A stretch of DNA of 64,000 nt, taken from Isochrysis galbana. Its lineage: Eukaryota; Haptophyta; Isochrysidales; Isochrysidaceae. The notes beneath the pieces were generated by a model. It was not told the DNA's origin, ran no database searches, and worked only from the letters and a program-made list of their open reading frames with translations. The translations under genes and the position numbers were made by a program. The stretch is taken from the NCBI GenBank assembly GCA_018136815.1, contig CM030944.1, forward strand, positions 1,823,145 through 1,887,144, written 5' to 3'. Of the stretch, positions 32,732 through 44,800 are shown in pieces (position 1 is the stretch's first letter; every line of letters starts with the position of its first letter).

Positions 32732-33123
32732 GCCACCGCTGGGCGCCGCCACGCGCGGGCTGCGTGCCGCCCTTCCTCCCCCTCGCCGTCGCCTGCGAGT
32801 CGGCTGGGAGGCCCGGCTGCCTCTCGATGCACGGGAGATAAGAAGATTAAAAGCAGTGAACCCGATGAAACGGCCGAACACACCTAGAAAAAAAAACTAG
32901 TGGGGGGTGCGCGGTGGGGCCATCTCGGCGCGCGGTGGCGGTGGGGCGCTTCTCTCCTCCATCTCCCTCGTTTCCCTTCGTCTCATTCTATTCTCTTTTG
33001 CTTGTCTGTTGATGGACTCTCCGTGGGGCCTTCTGCGTGTGGCCGCACGGCCAAGGACCTGGAGAATACAAGTAGACTGTAGACTGTAGATAGAGCTACT
33101 AGCACCTGATAACTATCAAAGCC

Positions 33124-34188
33124 CACCAATCTTATGATTGGTCGCCATGGAGGGGGGCCTCGCCCCCCCCCACTCTTTCGACTCTCCTCATGGGGGGCGA
33201 GAACCATCTACCCCCCTGCGCTGCCTCTTGGCATGCAGGGGGGACTCACTCAGACTGCCCAGACTCTCCCAGAGAGCTGGACACAGATCGCACGCCCTGG
33301 CCCGCGCTGGCCAGCTTGTCGCTCTGACCAACCCCTCCTCCCCCTGGGCCCCCCTGCCCCCCTGATGAGGAGCCCCCAGCCAGCTCCAGTCGACCGGCAG
33401 GGGCGCGAGAGCCAGCGGGGGAGAGGCAGGAGGGGCCAGGGCCATAGCCCCAGCCTCACCTAGGCAGGGGGGGCCAGGGGCTGAGCCGCTGAGCCCCAGC
33501 CTCCACTGCCCACTGCCCCCTGAGCTGCCCTTGCTGGCCCTCTAGGAGCTCCCAAAGACCCTCTGTGTGTGGGATGGAGTGGAGCTGTGGCTTTGTTGCA
33601 TGTGGGGGCAAGAGGATTGATGTATGTAACATGTGAGGTACAGTCCAGAGACATGGGGCACGGGCCACCGGACACATGGGAGGCACGCATGCTGGAGGAG
33701 CTGAGGACGAGCGAGGGACCTCGACCGGCATGCGGTCACGCGAGACGAGAACGAGGACGAAGGGCACACAGGGCAGAAGGCCACAGGAGCGCTCAAGCGA
33801 TAGCGCTGAGCGTACAAAAGCTACCGGACCAAGAGAAGACACGCGGGGGGGGAAGAAGAGAATGCGCGGGAAAAGAAAGAGACGACAGTGGGCGGAAAAC
33901 ACTCAGTGGGAACGGGGAGAGAGGGAAGGAGAGACGAGGCGAGGAATGGGAAAGAGGGACGTGAGGGGACGATCCTATCGGGAGCGGGCGGGAAAAGTGA
34001 GCGTGATACGGAACTAGACAACGAAGGGGGTGCGCGGGGCCGGTGCGTGCACGGACAAATATCCGCCGGCAGCACTCGGACACCTGGCTCGTCACGCATG
34101 GCGAGATTCCGTCCGAGACGGAAAAGTTGTGTCCGATTAGCTAGTGGGGTTGGCTAGGAGATATAACATTAATTATTTTATTTATATT
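33124..34188 (+). mobile_element. element B, full-length copy
   Basis: 1065 bp flanked by the 14-bp direct repeat TAACTATCAAAGCC (33110-33123 and 34189-34202). The 5' end is CACCAATCTTATGATTGG, a perfect hairpin CCAATC-TTAT-GATTGG. Next come a CATGG box, GGGGGGC-CTC-GCCCCCC, and blocks similar in order to element A. The 3' end is GTGTCCGATTAGCTAG, then GGGGTTGGCTAGG and an AT-rich tail. No conserved coding frame. Confidence 0.82.
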
Positions 34189-34516
34189 TAACTATCAAAG
34201 CCTATCTATCAAAATCCCTAGCATGGGTAGTAGACAGGTAGACCGGTACGCGGTGCGCGTCAGCCTCGTGCTCGTGCGGAAAGCCGGACGCCGACAAATT
34301 TGAGGGGGCCTACGAATGACGAATGGGAATGGGCTCCCTTCGCCACAAGAACCCCCCCGGACAACTGTAAATGTAAATACTTCAAATTGACGAATTGCGA
34401 ATTGGAATTGGGCTAACCCATGACCATGACCCATTATACATAGCCCATAGGGTCTGAGGGCAATGAGGAGGGAGCCACATCGGCGGTAGGCGCGGCGGAG
34501 GGAACGACTTCGAGAC

Positions 34517-34540
34517 GCTGACGGGCTGAAGCCCGTCAGC
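34517..34540. other. perfect 11-bp hairpin
   Basis: GCTGACGGGCT-GA-AGCCCGTCAGC. It lies in a GC-rich intergenic stretch without any gene. Confidence 0.45.
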
Positions 34541-34660
34541 AGAGGAAGGCGGGAACGCGGGCTTGGGCGAGGGCGAGGACGGCGGCGAAAGCGATATCGA
34601 GCGAGCGGTGAAGGGGGGGCTGTGATGGGGGGGTGGCTGGCGAGCGAGGAGAGGAGAGGT

Positions 34661-34900
34661 GTTGTATTCAGTGAATTATTCAGGCGCCTTTTGGCGCATG
34701 AATATTTCGTCATCGAGCACGAGCCTTCCAAGTCCAAGTAATACATCGTCTACTATATTCGTCGTGGTCACGCAAGGCATGCAGATTCGGATTCTCCTTG
34801 GGCTCAAGTCCTGTTCGCTAATTTTCGTCTCGAAATTCGAAGATTTGAGTTTTATTTTTACGGTCAAGGAAATTGTTCACGCGTTTAAGTTTAAGGTAAG
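34661..34900 (-). repeat. repeat family D, diverged inverted copy
   Basis: The reverse complement aligns with the D core: AAACAAAATTCGAA-like block, TTTCGAGACGAAAATT, GGACTTGAG, GAATCCGAATCTG, AATATTCATGC and the terminal GAATACAAC. Heavily diverged, but colinear over about 240 bp. Confidence 0.6.
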
Positions 34901-35137
34901 AAATGGAGATGGAGATGGCAAAAATGGGCCCCTCGCGTTCAGATTCAGATTTCCTCCCACCCCCTTCCGCTGAGTTCCTCCTCCCCCCTCCGCCCGATTT
35001 CTTCCCCCACCCACCATTTTTCTCGGCAATTTTTCGTGGCGGCAGGTAAGCCCCCCAGCGAGATTTGTTCTTGGACAACGGAGAACGGCCAAAAATCAAC
35101 CCCCCCATATGCAACATGCTAGTAGTTATAAATCATT

Positions 35138-35151
35138 GTTTGACCACCCTA
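35138..35151. repeat. solo right end of the hAT-like family
   Basis: GTTTGACCACCCTA differs by one base from the right terminus of the 17.2-19.9 kb element. No matching left end was found nearby. Confidence 0.4.
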
Positions 35152-35291
35152 CTACATAGGCAGCTTCAGCCCCATGCCGAATGTCTCCTAGTCGGTCCAA
35201 CCATTGATCTTGCCCATGTACCACATGAAGAAAGTAAAAGGCACGCGGCAACTATTGCACTGGCATCCATCACTTCCTTTGCATGATGACT

Positions 35292-38003
35292 TCAAGCCAC
35301 GAGCTTGCGTAAAAAGTCATGTAGGGGAGGCGAGAAGTCTCTACTTGAGAGTGCATCACGAATGGCTGGGGTGCCCCCGAGCCGCAGCATCCGGCCCGCA
35401 AGTTGCAGTTCCTCTAGCCTATCCACCGCCACAGCGAGCGCGTCGCCAACGGCGGCACGCTGAGCATTGAGGGTCCGCTCTGCCTCTTCCATCTGCCGAA
35501 TAGCCCGCTCCTGCTGCTCAAACTCGGCGGGCCCGAGACCGTCGAGGGACGCCGGCCATGCGTAGTCGGCACGTGTCGAGCGCAGCGTCGAGCGCAGCAC
35601 GCGCAGTTGGTCGGCAGCCTCGTCCTCCGATGCCTGCAGCGCATCGACACGGTCCAAAACACGCTCGTGCAAGCGCCGAAGCCGGCGAGAAACGTACTCG
35701 CAGCGCTCTTGCTCTGCGGCTCGTGCGGATGCCGCAGTCACAGCCGCAGGACCTAGCAGCCACTCGAGGTCACCCTCGTCCTCCTCCCTAACGTCCTGAA
35801 GTTCCGACCGAAGACGGCGCGCGGCGGTCGAGGTCCCCATTGACCGAGGTTGTTGCTGCGAGAGTGGGTCCGCCTCGTCGAGCGAGCCCGAGGCACTACG
35901 AGACACATGGACACGCGTAGTGCTCTTTGGCATGCTGTCGGGTGTATGCATCGTAGCTGGCGCTGGTTGCCACTCACTCACATTGCCTTTGGCGCCTGAG
36001 GAGCTAATGGTGGCTGAGTCCGCCTCGACGTTGTCGGGTAAGCAATCGCGAGCAAGCATCTCGCCAGCTTCAGCCGGCGTTGATTGCACCTTTGAAATCG
36101 GTCCCTCAGTCTCCACCTTGCTAGCCTGGATCTCCGCTACCGTTGCTGTCGGTTCGGCCGCACTCTTGAGAGAAATCGTCGCATGTGCCGGGGGCGAAGG
36201 CGGCTTATCATCCCTGGTGGTGCGAGGTCCAAGATTCTTTGAGACATAGGTAGACGATTTAGGCAAGGCACCTAGCTCATCAACGCGCAAAGCGCCACTG
36301 GAGACACCGCGGGCCGCCCGATCGCGGCCCAACGCAGCGTCTTCGAGCTGCCTAGCCGAATTTCCCAAGGCGACATCGAACCTGGGCTCGTATCCGGCGG
36401 CCTGCCTCTCAGCTTCATACCACGTGTCCGCCGCCTTCTCTATCGCCTGTTCACCGGCCTTAAGCACACCACCTAGCCCGCGCGCAACATTATCTGCAGC
36501 ATCCTCCCATCCCCACAGCGCATCATCCCAAGTATCGTTTTCGCGGCTGCTGACACGTGCGGCTCTGGGACCGGCTGGCTGCTCCCACCCTGAAGCTGGG
36601 AGCCGAACGCGCTCGGCATCACCGTAGCGCCCCTCGCGGGCAGGCTGCCGCACGAGTGAGCGCGCTAAGGCCCGCCCACTGCGCGGTGTGCTGGCCCAAC
36701 CGTCCTCATTTTCATCGAAGACTGGCCCGGGAACCCGGCCGCCTCTGCCAGTAGACTCATCGTACAACGCTGCGTCACTGCCAAGTTTGGAGCCAAAACG
36801 CTCTGACGCACGCAACTCTACCTGCCGGCGTGATGCCATGTCGCGACTATTTGCCTCAAACCTGCGGACAGCACGGTAATCGTCAAATCGCCGTGCTGCC
36901 TCCTCATCGATGAGAAAATCAGCTTCGTCGGGAAGGTCGCTGGTCTCATCGATCACACGTAGAGCGCGAGCAAAAAGTTCGCGCCGCCATTGCTGCTCAA
37001 CCTTCATCCAGCGCTCAAACGTGCTAAGACGTGGGTCGCCATCGGGCGCCAAAGCCTCATCCGCCTCACGACCCACTTGCCCTGCTGCAAGCTGCGGGGA
37101 AGGCCGCGCGCCCTCCCACAAGCCGTGCCGATCGCGCCAGGCGAGCTCGGCTGCATCGCGCCTCAAGAAGTCGGTGGCAGCTGGGTTGCGCGATCCCCAC
37201 CGCTCTGCGCTCCGTTGTGCCTGCGGGATACGGTTGTACGCCTCGAGCGCCTCCCTCCGCCGGCGCGCTTCGGCCTCGGCCTCGGCGTCTTGCCGCTGCA
37301 AGCGAGCGATGATCAGCTCAGGCGAGTCACCATCTGCCAGCTGCCTCGACAAAGCCTCCGCCTCGTCACACGGCATCGCACCATAATTGTGCTGCCTAGA
37401 AGGTACAGAGGCCTCGGAGGGCGTCGCTGCAGCGCTGCCATTGTTCTCTGCATTTGTGGCGGACGCTCTGGCTGAGTGTGTCTCCGCAGCAGCCACGGCG
37501 AGCTCAGCCTCGAGCCGTGCGGTCTCGGCGCGCTCAGCAGCGAGAACAACCTCGGGCTTTGTCTTCGTATTCTCCTCCTCCTCTGAACGAAATTTGTCGT
37601 TGGAGCGCGCCTCCCAAGCGGGCTCCTCTTTGGAGAGAACCTTTGGCGCTGCCACCTCACCTGCAGGTGCTGCAGGCGCGTTCACGGCTCCCCCCGGGCT
37701 CTCATCGAGCTCTTCGGGTGGAACAGGGTGCTGGGTGATTGGATCTCCCCCCTTGGTCCTCACCGGCGCCCCCTGTGCCGCGGCAGACGCCGGGATTCCT
37801 TGGTTCTCCTCCCGCTGCCCACGTGGGATGAAACGCTCTCCCTCTTTCTTCAGCCGGATCCAGCCAAAGAGGCGCGAGGAGCTCCAGGAGGCGCATGGGG
37901 AAGGGGCGCGGGCCACTGTGCGCACGAGCGCGCGGCCCACCACCATGCCCAACGTCGGAGAGCACACGAGCCACGCGGAGAGTAAGAGAGAGACGAGCCG
38001 CAT
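35292..38003 (-). CDS. 903-residue secreted or plastid-targeted protein of unknown function
   Basis: Single exon with ATG at 38003. The N-terminus MRLVSLLLSAWLVCSPTLG is a clear signal peptide. It is followed by a basic, Ser/Arg/Ala-rich stretch (VVGRALVRTVARAPSP, SWSSSRLFGW), which resembles the bipartite leader used for complex plastids of red-lineage algae. The rest is hydrophilic, Ala/Glu/Arg-rich and probably largely disordered, with coiled-coil-like parts at about residues 155-185 (AAERAETARLEAELAVAAAE) and 770-880 (RLRRLHERVLDRVDALQASE, then EQQERAIRQMEEAERTL). I recognise no domain. Plastid targeting is inference; secretion is the alternative. Confidence 0.65.
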   Translation of the reverse strand: MRLVSLLLSAWLVCSPTLGMVVGRALVRTVARAPSPCASWSSSRLFGWIRLKKEGERFIPRGQREENQGIPASAAAQGAPVRTKGGDPITQHPVPPEELDESPGGAVNAPAAPAGEVAAPKVLSKEEPAWEARSNDKFRSEEEENTKTKPEVVLAAERAETARLEAELAVAAAETHSARASATNAENNGSAAATPSEASVPSRQHNYGAMPCDEAEALSRQLADGDSPELIIARLQRQDAEAEAEARRRREALEAYNRIPQAQRSAERWGSRNPAATDFLRRDAAELAWRDRHGLWEGARPSPQLAAGQVGREADEALAPDGDPRLSTFERWMKVEQQWRRELFARALRVIDETSDLPDEADFLIDEEAARRFDDYRAVRRFEANSRDMASRRQVELRASERFGSKLGSDAALYDESTGRGGRVPGPVFDENEDGWASTPRSGRALARSLVRQPAREGRYGDAERVRLPASGWEQPAGPRAARVSSRENDTWDDALWGWEDAADNVARGLGGVLKAGEQAIEKAADTWYEAERQAAGYEPRFDVALGNSARQLEDAALGRDRAARGVSSGALRVDELGALPKSSTYVSKNLGPRTTRDDKPPSPPAHATISLKSAAEPTATVAEIQASKVETEGPISKVQSTPAEAGEMLARDCLPDNVEADSATISSSGAKGNVSEWQPAPATMHTPDSMPKSTTRVHVSRSASGSLDEADPLSQQQPRSMGTSTAARRLRSELQDVREEDEGDLEWLLGPAAVTAASARAAEQERCEYVSRRLRRLHERVLDRVDALQASEDEAADQLRVLRSTLRSTRADYAWPASLDGLGPAEFEQQERAIRQMEEAERTLNAQRAAVGDALAVAVDRLEELQLAGRMLRLGGTPAIRDALSSRDFSPPLHDFLRKLVA

Positions 38004-38739
38004 CGTTCCCGCGCCCCCCCCCCCTCCCGCCCCTTCCCCCGGGCCTTCCCCCCCAGCAGCGCCTCTCTCTCTCTCTCTCTATACCTGTGAGCGTGGGGGG
38101 GGGGGGGGAGGGCTCTTCAAGCAATCCGGGCCAAATCTAACTGGTTCACATTGCTCTTACTAGAAGACCACGAGGCTGTCCTCGGCTTCTTCTTCTCTTT
38201 CGATCTCACGCCCTCTAGCCGCTCCCCTGCCTGCCACCTCCCATTTATATAATAAAAAAGAAACAATATGATTAGTCTTCATCATCGCCTCTCGGCTCCC
38301 GGAACGTCTTGCTCGAATGCTCTCGGCTCCTCGCACCTTCCGCGTAGCTCGCTCTTCTAACAGTAGTTATGAAGTAGTAAGTAAAGGCTGCGGCTATGTA
38401 CATGGATCAGTACTTTTAAACTCCTTACTCCCCGGAGCACCGATGCACAGGAACAGGTGCGTCGCCTCGGTTGCTTCACTATTTCTGATATCAGTGTTTT
38501 TACATCAGTATCAGTTCATCTCCAGCTGACAACTGATGTCAGTTGTCAGTTGTGAGCAGCCCAAAGCGAAAAAAAAACAAAACACAAAACACGCAGTCCC
38601 CTTTACTTTCTACGGTCTACAGGTAATAGGGCGGTCAAACACGCCTTTTAACTTTTAACTTCTAAGGGTGAAAATTCACCAAGTCAAGATTGAGGTTTTA
38701 TCACGCGATTTTTAGGGTATTACACTGGAAATGGGTATA
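38004..38739. other. intergenic with C-rich tract, CT microsatellite and a solo transposon end
   Basis: 38,010-38,110 is C/G-rich with a short CT repeat upstream of the 903-residue gene. TAGGGCGGTCAAAC at 38627-38640 is a solo left end of the hAT-like family, followed by CCTTTTAACTTTTAACTTCTAAGGG, which is also similar to that element's left end. No gene seen. Confidence 0.5.
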
Positions 38740-40483
38740 TTAGGCTATCACAGAGTGCCGTCATCTACCAACACAATCCATCGGTCCTTGCCGCTTACCG
38801 ATAGAATCGTCTTTACCACCTTCCTCAGGGAAGAAACGAAAGCCAGAAGAACGCCCACCATCCAATCTACACTTGAGAAAACTATCGCGACGCTCAACAT
38901 CAAACTTATCAAAAAGGGGCCGGACGCAGACCTCACGAGAGAGATCGCAGAAACCAACCGCAAGCTGGCGGACGAGCGCGGCAAGACGCCCCTAAGACAC
39001 CTCCCCTTGTACGCCAACCGCCAACCTCCGGCAGGAGGACCTCCACTCCAAAGAATTCTTCAAAAAAGTCAAGCAACAAAAATGGAACTTCTCCAAGCCC
39101 TTCCACAACTAAGTTTATACTTGGTTGCCCCATGGGGGGGCACGAGCCCCCCCCTCTCTCCACTCCTCCCCTGCCATGGGGGAGGAACCACCCATCCTCC
39201 TGGCACGCCTGATGGCTTGCCAGGAGGCCACTGCCCTACTGACCCACTCCCTTCCCCACAGGCTCGCCCCATTCGCCCATCCTGGCCCCTCGTGGCCAGC
39301 CCATTGCTCCAACCCCCCCTCCCCCCCTGGTCGACAGGCAGACAGGTGCAGATTGGGGGCCCCAGAGGCTCAGGAGCGCCAGCGAGGGAGAGGCAGGGGA
39401 GACCAGGGCCCAGTCCCAGCCTCCTCTGCCCCCAGAGCTGGCCTCCATGAGCCTCCAGGGGTCGCCAGCAGGCAGCTGGAGGCCTGCCGCAGGCGCGCCA
39501 TCGCGCGTGCCGCAGGAGAGGGGAGAGAGAGCGCGGAGAAGGGGGTGGGCGGAGCGAGAGCTCCGCTCACCGAAAAATAGGTAAGTCCCGCACCTGTTTA
39601 CAGGATAAGTCGGGGCTGAGACCGCCGCCCACTCGGAGACACAGGAGGAAGGGGGGGAATGATCACCGGGGGGGGGCGCGGGCCACCGGACCATATCTAA
39701 GCCCTTCACCCCATTCCCCCTAGTAGTGCACGGGGGGAGTCGCCTTATGGCGGGGGGAGAAGGGCCGGGGAAGTGGGGGTGTAGAAAGTTTCCTACGTGA
39801 GTAGAAAGTAGAGGGTCCACGGCCGCGTGTGCGGTGAGACTATTAAAAGGTTTAATCTCCAAGCCCTTCCAGCATCCTTGCGTGTATCTGTCTTTCATGG
39901 CCATGCAAACGATGGCGTGGGCGCCTTACGCTACCTGCGTGCCACCTTCGCTGCCAAGAAAGATGATGCTGCCGATTATGCTCACTACCTTTGCATGGCA
40001 CAGACGCATGTGATTGATGCTAGGGCCGGCCTCGATCTTGCTGACCTACGCCACCAATATGACAACATCAATATGGCCGTTGCGGGCATTGAGCGCACGG
40101 GCAAACCTCCTCCGGACGATGCCACCCTCATTGCTTTCTTTGCCCCCTTGGCCGCGGGTGCGGGGCTGATCATCATGCAGACACATGCCCCCTCTTATCA
40201 ACGTCTACGACCTCCGGCACTCGTTCTCGGCTCACACGACGTGCACTCGAATTACTCGATTGTGATGCCTCTCTCTCGTGTTGCGGTTGTGCCTGCTTCA
40301 AACTCATCATCAACCTACGCCCAGGCTGCTACAACTACCCCTACACCTACTCTAACTAATCCACCTGAAGCATCACAGGCGCCACACCAGCCGCCTTCTA
40401 CAAGTGGCACCCCTCTCATGGCCTATACCCAGGCCCATGCCGCGGCTTCTGCCATTGCATCAGATCAAAATGATGCTAATTAA
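38731..40483 (+). pseudogene. gag-like retroelement reading frame, split by element A
   Basis: A frame open from 38731 to 39105 resumes in the same phase at 39872 and ends at 40483 once the 750-bp element A copy and one target-duplication copy are discounted. The downstream part (LRVSVFHGHANDGVGALRYL, then an Asp/Ala-rich helical region with DYAHYLCMAQ) resembles the gag helical region of Copia-type elements, followed by a Pro/Thr/Ser-rich tail. No protease, integrase or RT is present. Short flanking sequences recur at 63778-64000, so it sits in a larger repeated unit. Family assignment is tentative. Confidence 0.5.
39106..39855 (+). mobile_element. element A, full-length copy 2
   Basis: 750 bp, bounded by the 16-bp repeat TCTCCAAGCCCTTCCA (39090-39105 and 39856-39871). 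The ends are CAACTAAGTTTATACTTGG and AAAAGGTTTAA. It interrupts the gag-like frame exactly, proving recent insertion. Confidence 0.9.
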
Positions 40484-41897
40484 TGGTGCCATCCAAGCAC
40501 CACCTTCCAGACTCTTCTCCACATAATCATCTGCAGTTGATGCACCTCGAGTTCTAGAAGTTCCCGAGTCATTTGCACATCGACTTCTAGACCTCGCCTT
40601 CATCTTGGGGATCTCAGCTCACTCTAGATCGACTTAGTGCATCTAAGGAATCTCACCTTCATCAACACCCATGACGCTTCATCGGCTCATACTAAGACAA
40701 TACCCGCCGATTCCCTATATTCTCGATTCCTTCTCTCTTCCCTCGCGCGCCTTCCTGTTTGTCTCAGAGTATTATCCAAAGAACCGCGGTGGGGTATATT
40801 TAAGGCTTTGTGCTCATCGTGAGTGTTGTTGGGACACCGTGGCCCAAAGGTATCCTCGTGAGATCTGCAGTGCCACCAGATGTCCCAGGTTCTAGACTCC
40901 ACCCCTGTAGCACTGTCTCACTCACTGTCTGTCATGACCTTCCTGCTTTTTGTTGCCGCCCTGGCTGCTCCTTGGCAGCCAGCGCGATATAGGCAGAATA
41001 TTATAAGAAATATGCACATTTTCGACGCCATTCAACACACGGACCCAAAAACGTTTTCGCGCTCGTGCGAAATTGACGTCGACCACAAAAGTGCACCACA
41101 GGCCGCGCTGTGCGACGCGCGCCTGCGTTCCCCGGGCACGGTTACCCCCGGACAGGCAGTACAGAACCCCGCGCGATCGCACGGCGTCGCCTGCGCCCTC
41201 CACCTCGCCCCTGCCCCTGCTGGCATCTGCTGCCAGCCTCTCGCGCGCGTGCAGTGCGCGGCTGGCCGCGAGCCGTCAAAATGACGGTGCTGCGCATGAT
41301 GGGCTGGCCCATCACGCGCGGCACCGCCTCAGTATGGTGGGAGGGGGTGCCTGCTGGCCTCCTGGCCGCGCAGACCCTCGCCAGAGCCGCCACAGGCCGC
41401 GTGCGAGGCCACTGGCGAGGCCAGCACCCCATGCACCGTACGCCACCAAGATGGGTGGGCAGCGCGCGCGGGGGTGGGGGCAGAGGTGGCGTGGGCCGCA
41501 CCGCCGCACCACCACTGTTTTCAAGTCAGACTCGATTCCCTCTTCACTAGCTTAGACATAGTATTTTCTTGATAAAGTGAAGCCCCGGAATAGGTGCTTC
41601 GCCTTCTCACTCCTTTCCGTCAAAAAACACGTTTATAACCTCGTTTATTGGTGTAATTTTTGGTGACAGTGTGTCTCCTGGGACCTTCTCCTATCCCCCC
41701 TCCCCCCCAAAATGGTCTAACGCGGAGGCAGCACCGAGGAGAAATAATTGAATAACTGACGGAAAGCATCGATTTCGGGGCTTCTTCGCCCGTAAGGAGT
41801 TTAATGAGCGGAAACGCCGCCGGCCCCCTGGAGTGGTGGGAGGGGGGGGGGGGGGGAGGGGCTGTCCGGAGTAGGGAGAGTTCGTCGCTCTCTCTCA
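40484..41897. other. intergenic, no gene supported
   Basis: 40,490-40,565 repeats the sequence near the right window edge (CACCACCTTCCAGACT, CTGCAGTTGATGCACCTCGA). 41,050-41,550 is GC-rich, with frames on both strands but no domain. 41,700-41,900 carries the 3' region of the TIR receptor-like gene. Confidence 0.4.
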
Positions 41898-44800
41898 TCA
41901 GACACGACGCTCCGGGGCGGCCGTCTCGTCCTCTGGGCGACTGTGTCGCATGGACTTGGCTGACGAGATGGCGACCCTGGTCGCTCTCAGTGCGCTCAAG
42001 TAGTGCCTGTCGCGTGCGTGCACAGGCCTCGCACCGATCGAGAGGAGGGCGTGTCGCAGGCTGATGGGCCGGTGCTCTGCGCTCGGATAGAGTGGCACCG
42101 CGAGCGAATCGTACAGACTGTACGGCGGCGCCTGCAGCTCCCTCGGCGTCTGGCCGAGGAGGATGCCGAAGGGGCAGGCGCCGCGTGAGGGGCATTGCTC
42201 GTGTAGCATTGCGATACTCATCTTGGCCTCTATCACCTGCTTCACGAAAGCGGTCAGCGCCCCGTCGGCATCGACAAACGTGCCCTCGTTCAGGTAGAGC
42301 AGTACCGCGTCGCGCGTGGTCGTAGGCTTGGGCACCTCGTGGGTCACGACCACTGTTGGCCGCTCCACGCTGGCCGGGAATGCCACTTCGTCGGCCAGCT
42401 CGCCGGCCACCTCTCGCGCGCCCGCATTGGATGCGCATACGATGATGCGTGTGGGTGCCGAGAAGCCGAGCTTGCCCAGCTCGCCCCGCACTGTCAAGCC
42501 GCCTGTGAGCTCATCCGGATGGCGGCAGTAGTACGGTAGGTGGGTCAATATACGCTGAATGATGCATTTGAGCGACTGCACTTGGAAATCGTGAACGCGC
42601 GCCCACACGATGGGCGATTGGGCGAAAACGGCCGAGATCACCCCCTCTGTGCCGCCGAGCTCGGGGTGATCACGCAGCGGGTCGTTTGTGCACGCATGGC
42701 GGCATTCTTCGATGAGCCCTGCCACGCTCGCGCCGCCTTTGCTGACGTCGTCCTCGCGGATGGTAACGATGGGCTTCATCGCAACGAGGGCCGCGTACAG
42801 CTCGCGCCGACAGTTGGCCGAGCGGAAGTAGCCTTGAGAGAGGAAGATGACGAACACAGCCGAATCGCGCACCGCCTCTTCCAGCTTCCCGACATCGTTG
42901 AGGTTGTCGACGTCGAGCCATATCTTGACAGCCGGAAGCGTGAGCTGCAGTTTCCGCACGACAGAGTGCGTCTGGTCTTGGCCGGTACCCCAGGCGTGCG
43001 AGATGAAGGCGTGGAAGCTACACTCCTTGGGCAGATCAAGCAGTGGCTCGCGACCTGTCGATGCAAGACGAAACGTCGGCACGGCAGCCGCCGAGACGGT
43101 GTTTATTGCGATCACGCCAATCGCGCATACGAGCATAGTCAGAGTCAGCCCGGTGACAAAGACAGTACTGAGGTAGCCGGTCGTGAAGCTCGTGAAGCCA
43201 TAGCACGTTTCAGCCCACCCATCGTCCTCGTCGCACAGCTTGATTGCCATGCCCGAGCAGAAGCAGCACGCGAGTAGTAGGTTGCTGAGGCACGCTAGGT
43301 AGAGATCGTCCTGACGCTTATAAGGCCTTGCGAGTGCGAGTATGGTGAGATACATTGCCGAGACAATGGCGCCAATTATAAGGCGCAGGAATTTCCTCGC
43401 GCCGTACTCCGTGTCAACGAACAGGATAAGGGCGGTGAGCCACAGCCGACGAACAGTGTCGAGCACTTCCCAAAAGAGCATGCCTGGGGTGTAGTCGCGC
43501 CACAGGAATCGTGTCGCCTCGACTAGCGCGGTGTGACGCTGTGCTCGCACTGCTGGGCGGATTGCAAGCACCAGCACCAGCAAGACGAGCGGAACAAGAA
43601 CGGGCCACAGCACAAAGAGCGACCAAAAGTAGGGGGAAAGCTTACGATCAGCGGCGGAGCATGACATCGAGAGGTCGGCAAGCAAGTAGCTTCTTCTCAC
43701 GCGCTGGGATCGGAGGTCGTCGGTGTCGTAGGATACGCACTCTCGCGCCAGGAAGATGGAGCGCGTGACGGACGGCAACGCCAAGTAGACGACCAGCACG
43801 AATGCGTAGACTGACCTCTCCCACACGGCAGCGTACGCTGTGCGCAGCTCGGGCAAGGTGCGCGCGCGGCGCGAGAGGATGGTGGTGACCGCCACGGTGA
43901 GCACGAGGAGCGCCACGGCGGCGTACGGCCACAGCGCGCCGACAAGAAGGCGCGCACGCATTGTGCCGATACACTCAGCAGGCAGGCTCAGGTCTGTGAG
44001 GTTTAGATCGAAGATACTGAACCACGACGTGAACCTGCGATCGAGGCGCACGCCGTAGATGCCGCTGAGCGTAACGACCACCTGGTAGAAGCCGACAGCA
44101 ATCTTGAACTTGGCCTGGAAGCTTATGGTCGTCGAAGCGATGCTCAAACGTTGCGCCAGCCGTGTGAGCGGCACAACACGCTTTGAAGCGACGTAAATCA
44201 ACGTGAGGATGATGAAGACTCCCGCAAGCACCGCCATGAGGATGCCGATACGTGCGGCCGTCGAAGGGCATTCCTGGCACAGCTTGGTGCTCCGGCGGTC
44301 AAAGTAGTGACTCGGCTGGGTGCACTGTTGGCACAGGGGGCCGGCGTGGCCCTCCTCGCAGTATGGACCGTTGCGGAGCGCTTCATCAAACCCGCCACCC
44401 ACTGGCTGAAAAGAACTACGTGTGGAAGCGGCCACAGCAAGTGGCGTCGAGCCGCGGCAGGCTGAGCGGTCCGTCGCAGGGTCAACTTCACACTTGTAGA
44501 GGCTGGCCGTCCGGTTTGAGTCGCGCCAATAGTGCAAAGGCACGACAAGCGCTGCGAGGGTCGTTGGAAAGGGGCACGAGCCATTGAGCGGGCAGTCAAG
44601 GCAGAATGCGTCGGGCTGATTCCTCATATCTTCCCAGCTAGGGGCAGCTGTTGCATCAGCATTCAGGTAGAAGCCCCCGCGGCAGGCGATGCAGCTTTCG
44701 CTGTGCTCTCCGGCTCCAAGCGGGAATGGGCACGGAATGCAGTTGCCAGCGCCTTCGGTAGGCTTGTAAAAGTTGGTGTCGCAGGGCTGACAAGCATCTG

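Noticed and set aside
41073-41555. GC-rich plus-strand frame as a gene
   Set aside because: Arg/Pro/Ala-rich, also open on the opposite strand, no domain or signal sequence.
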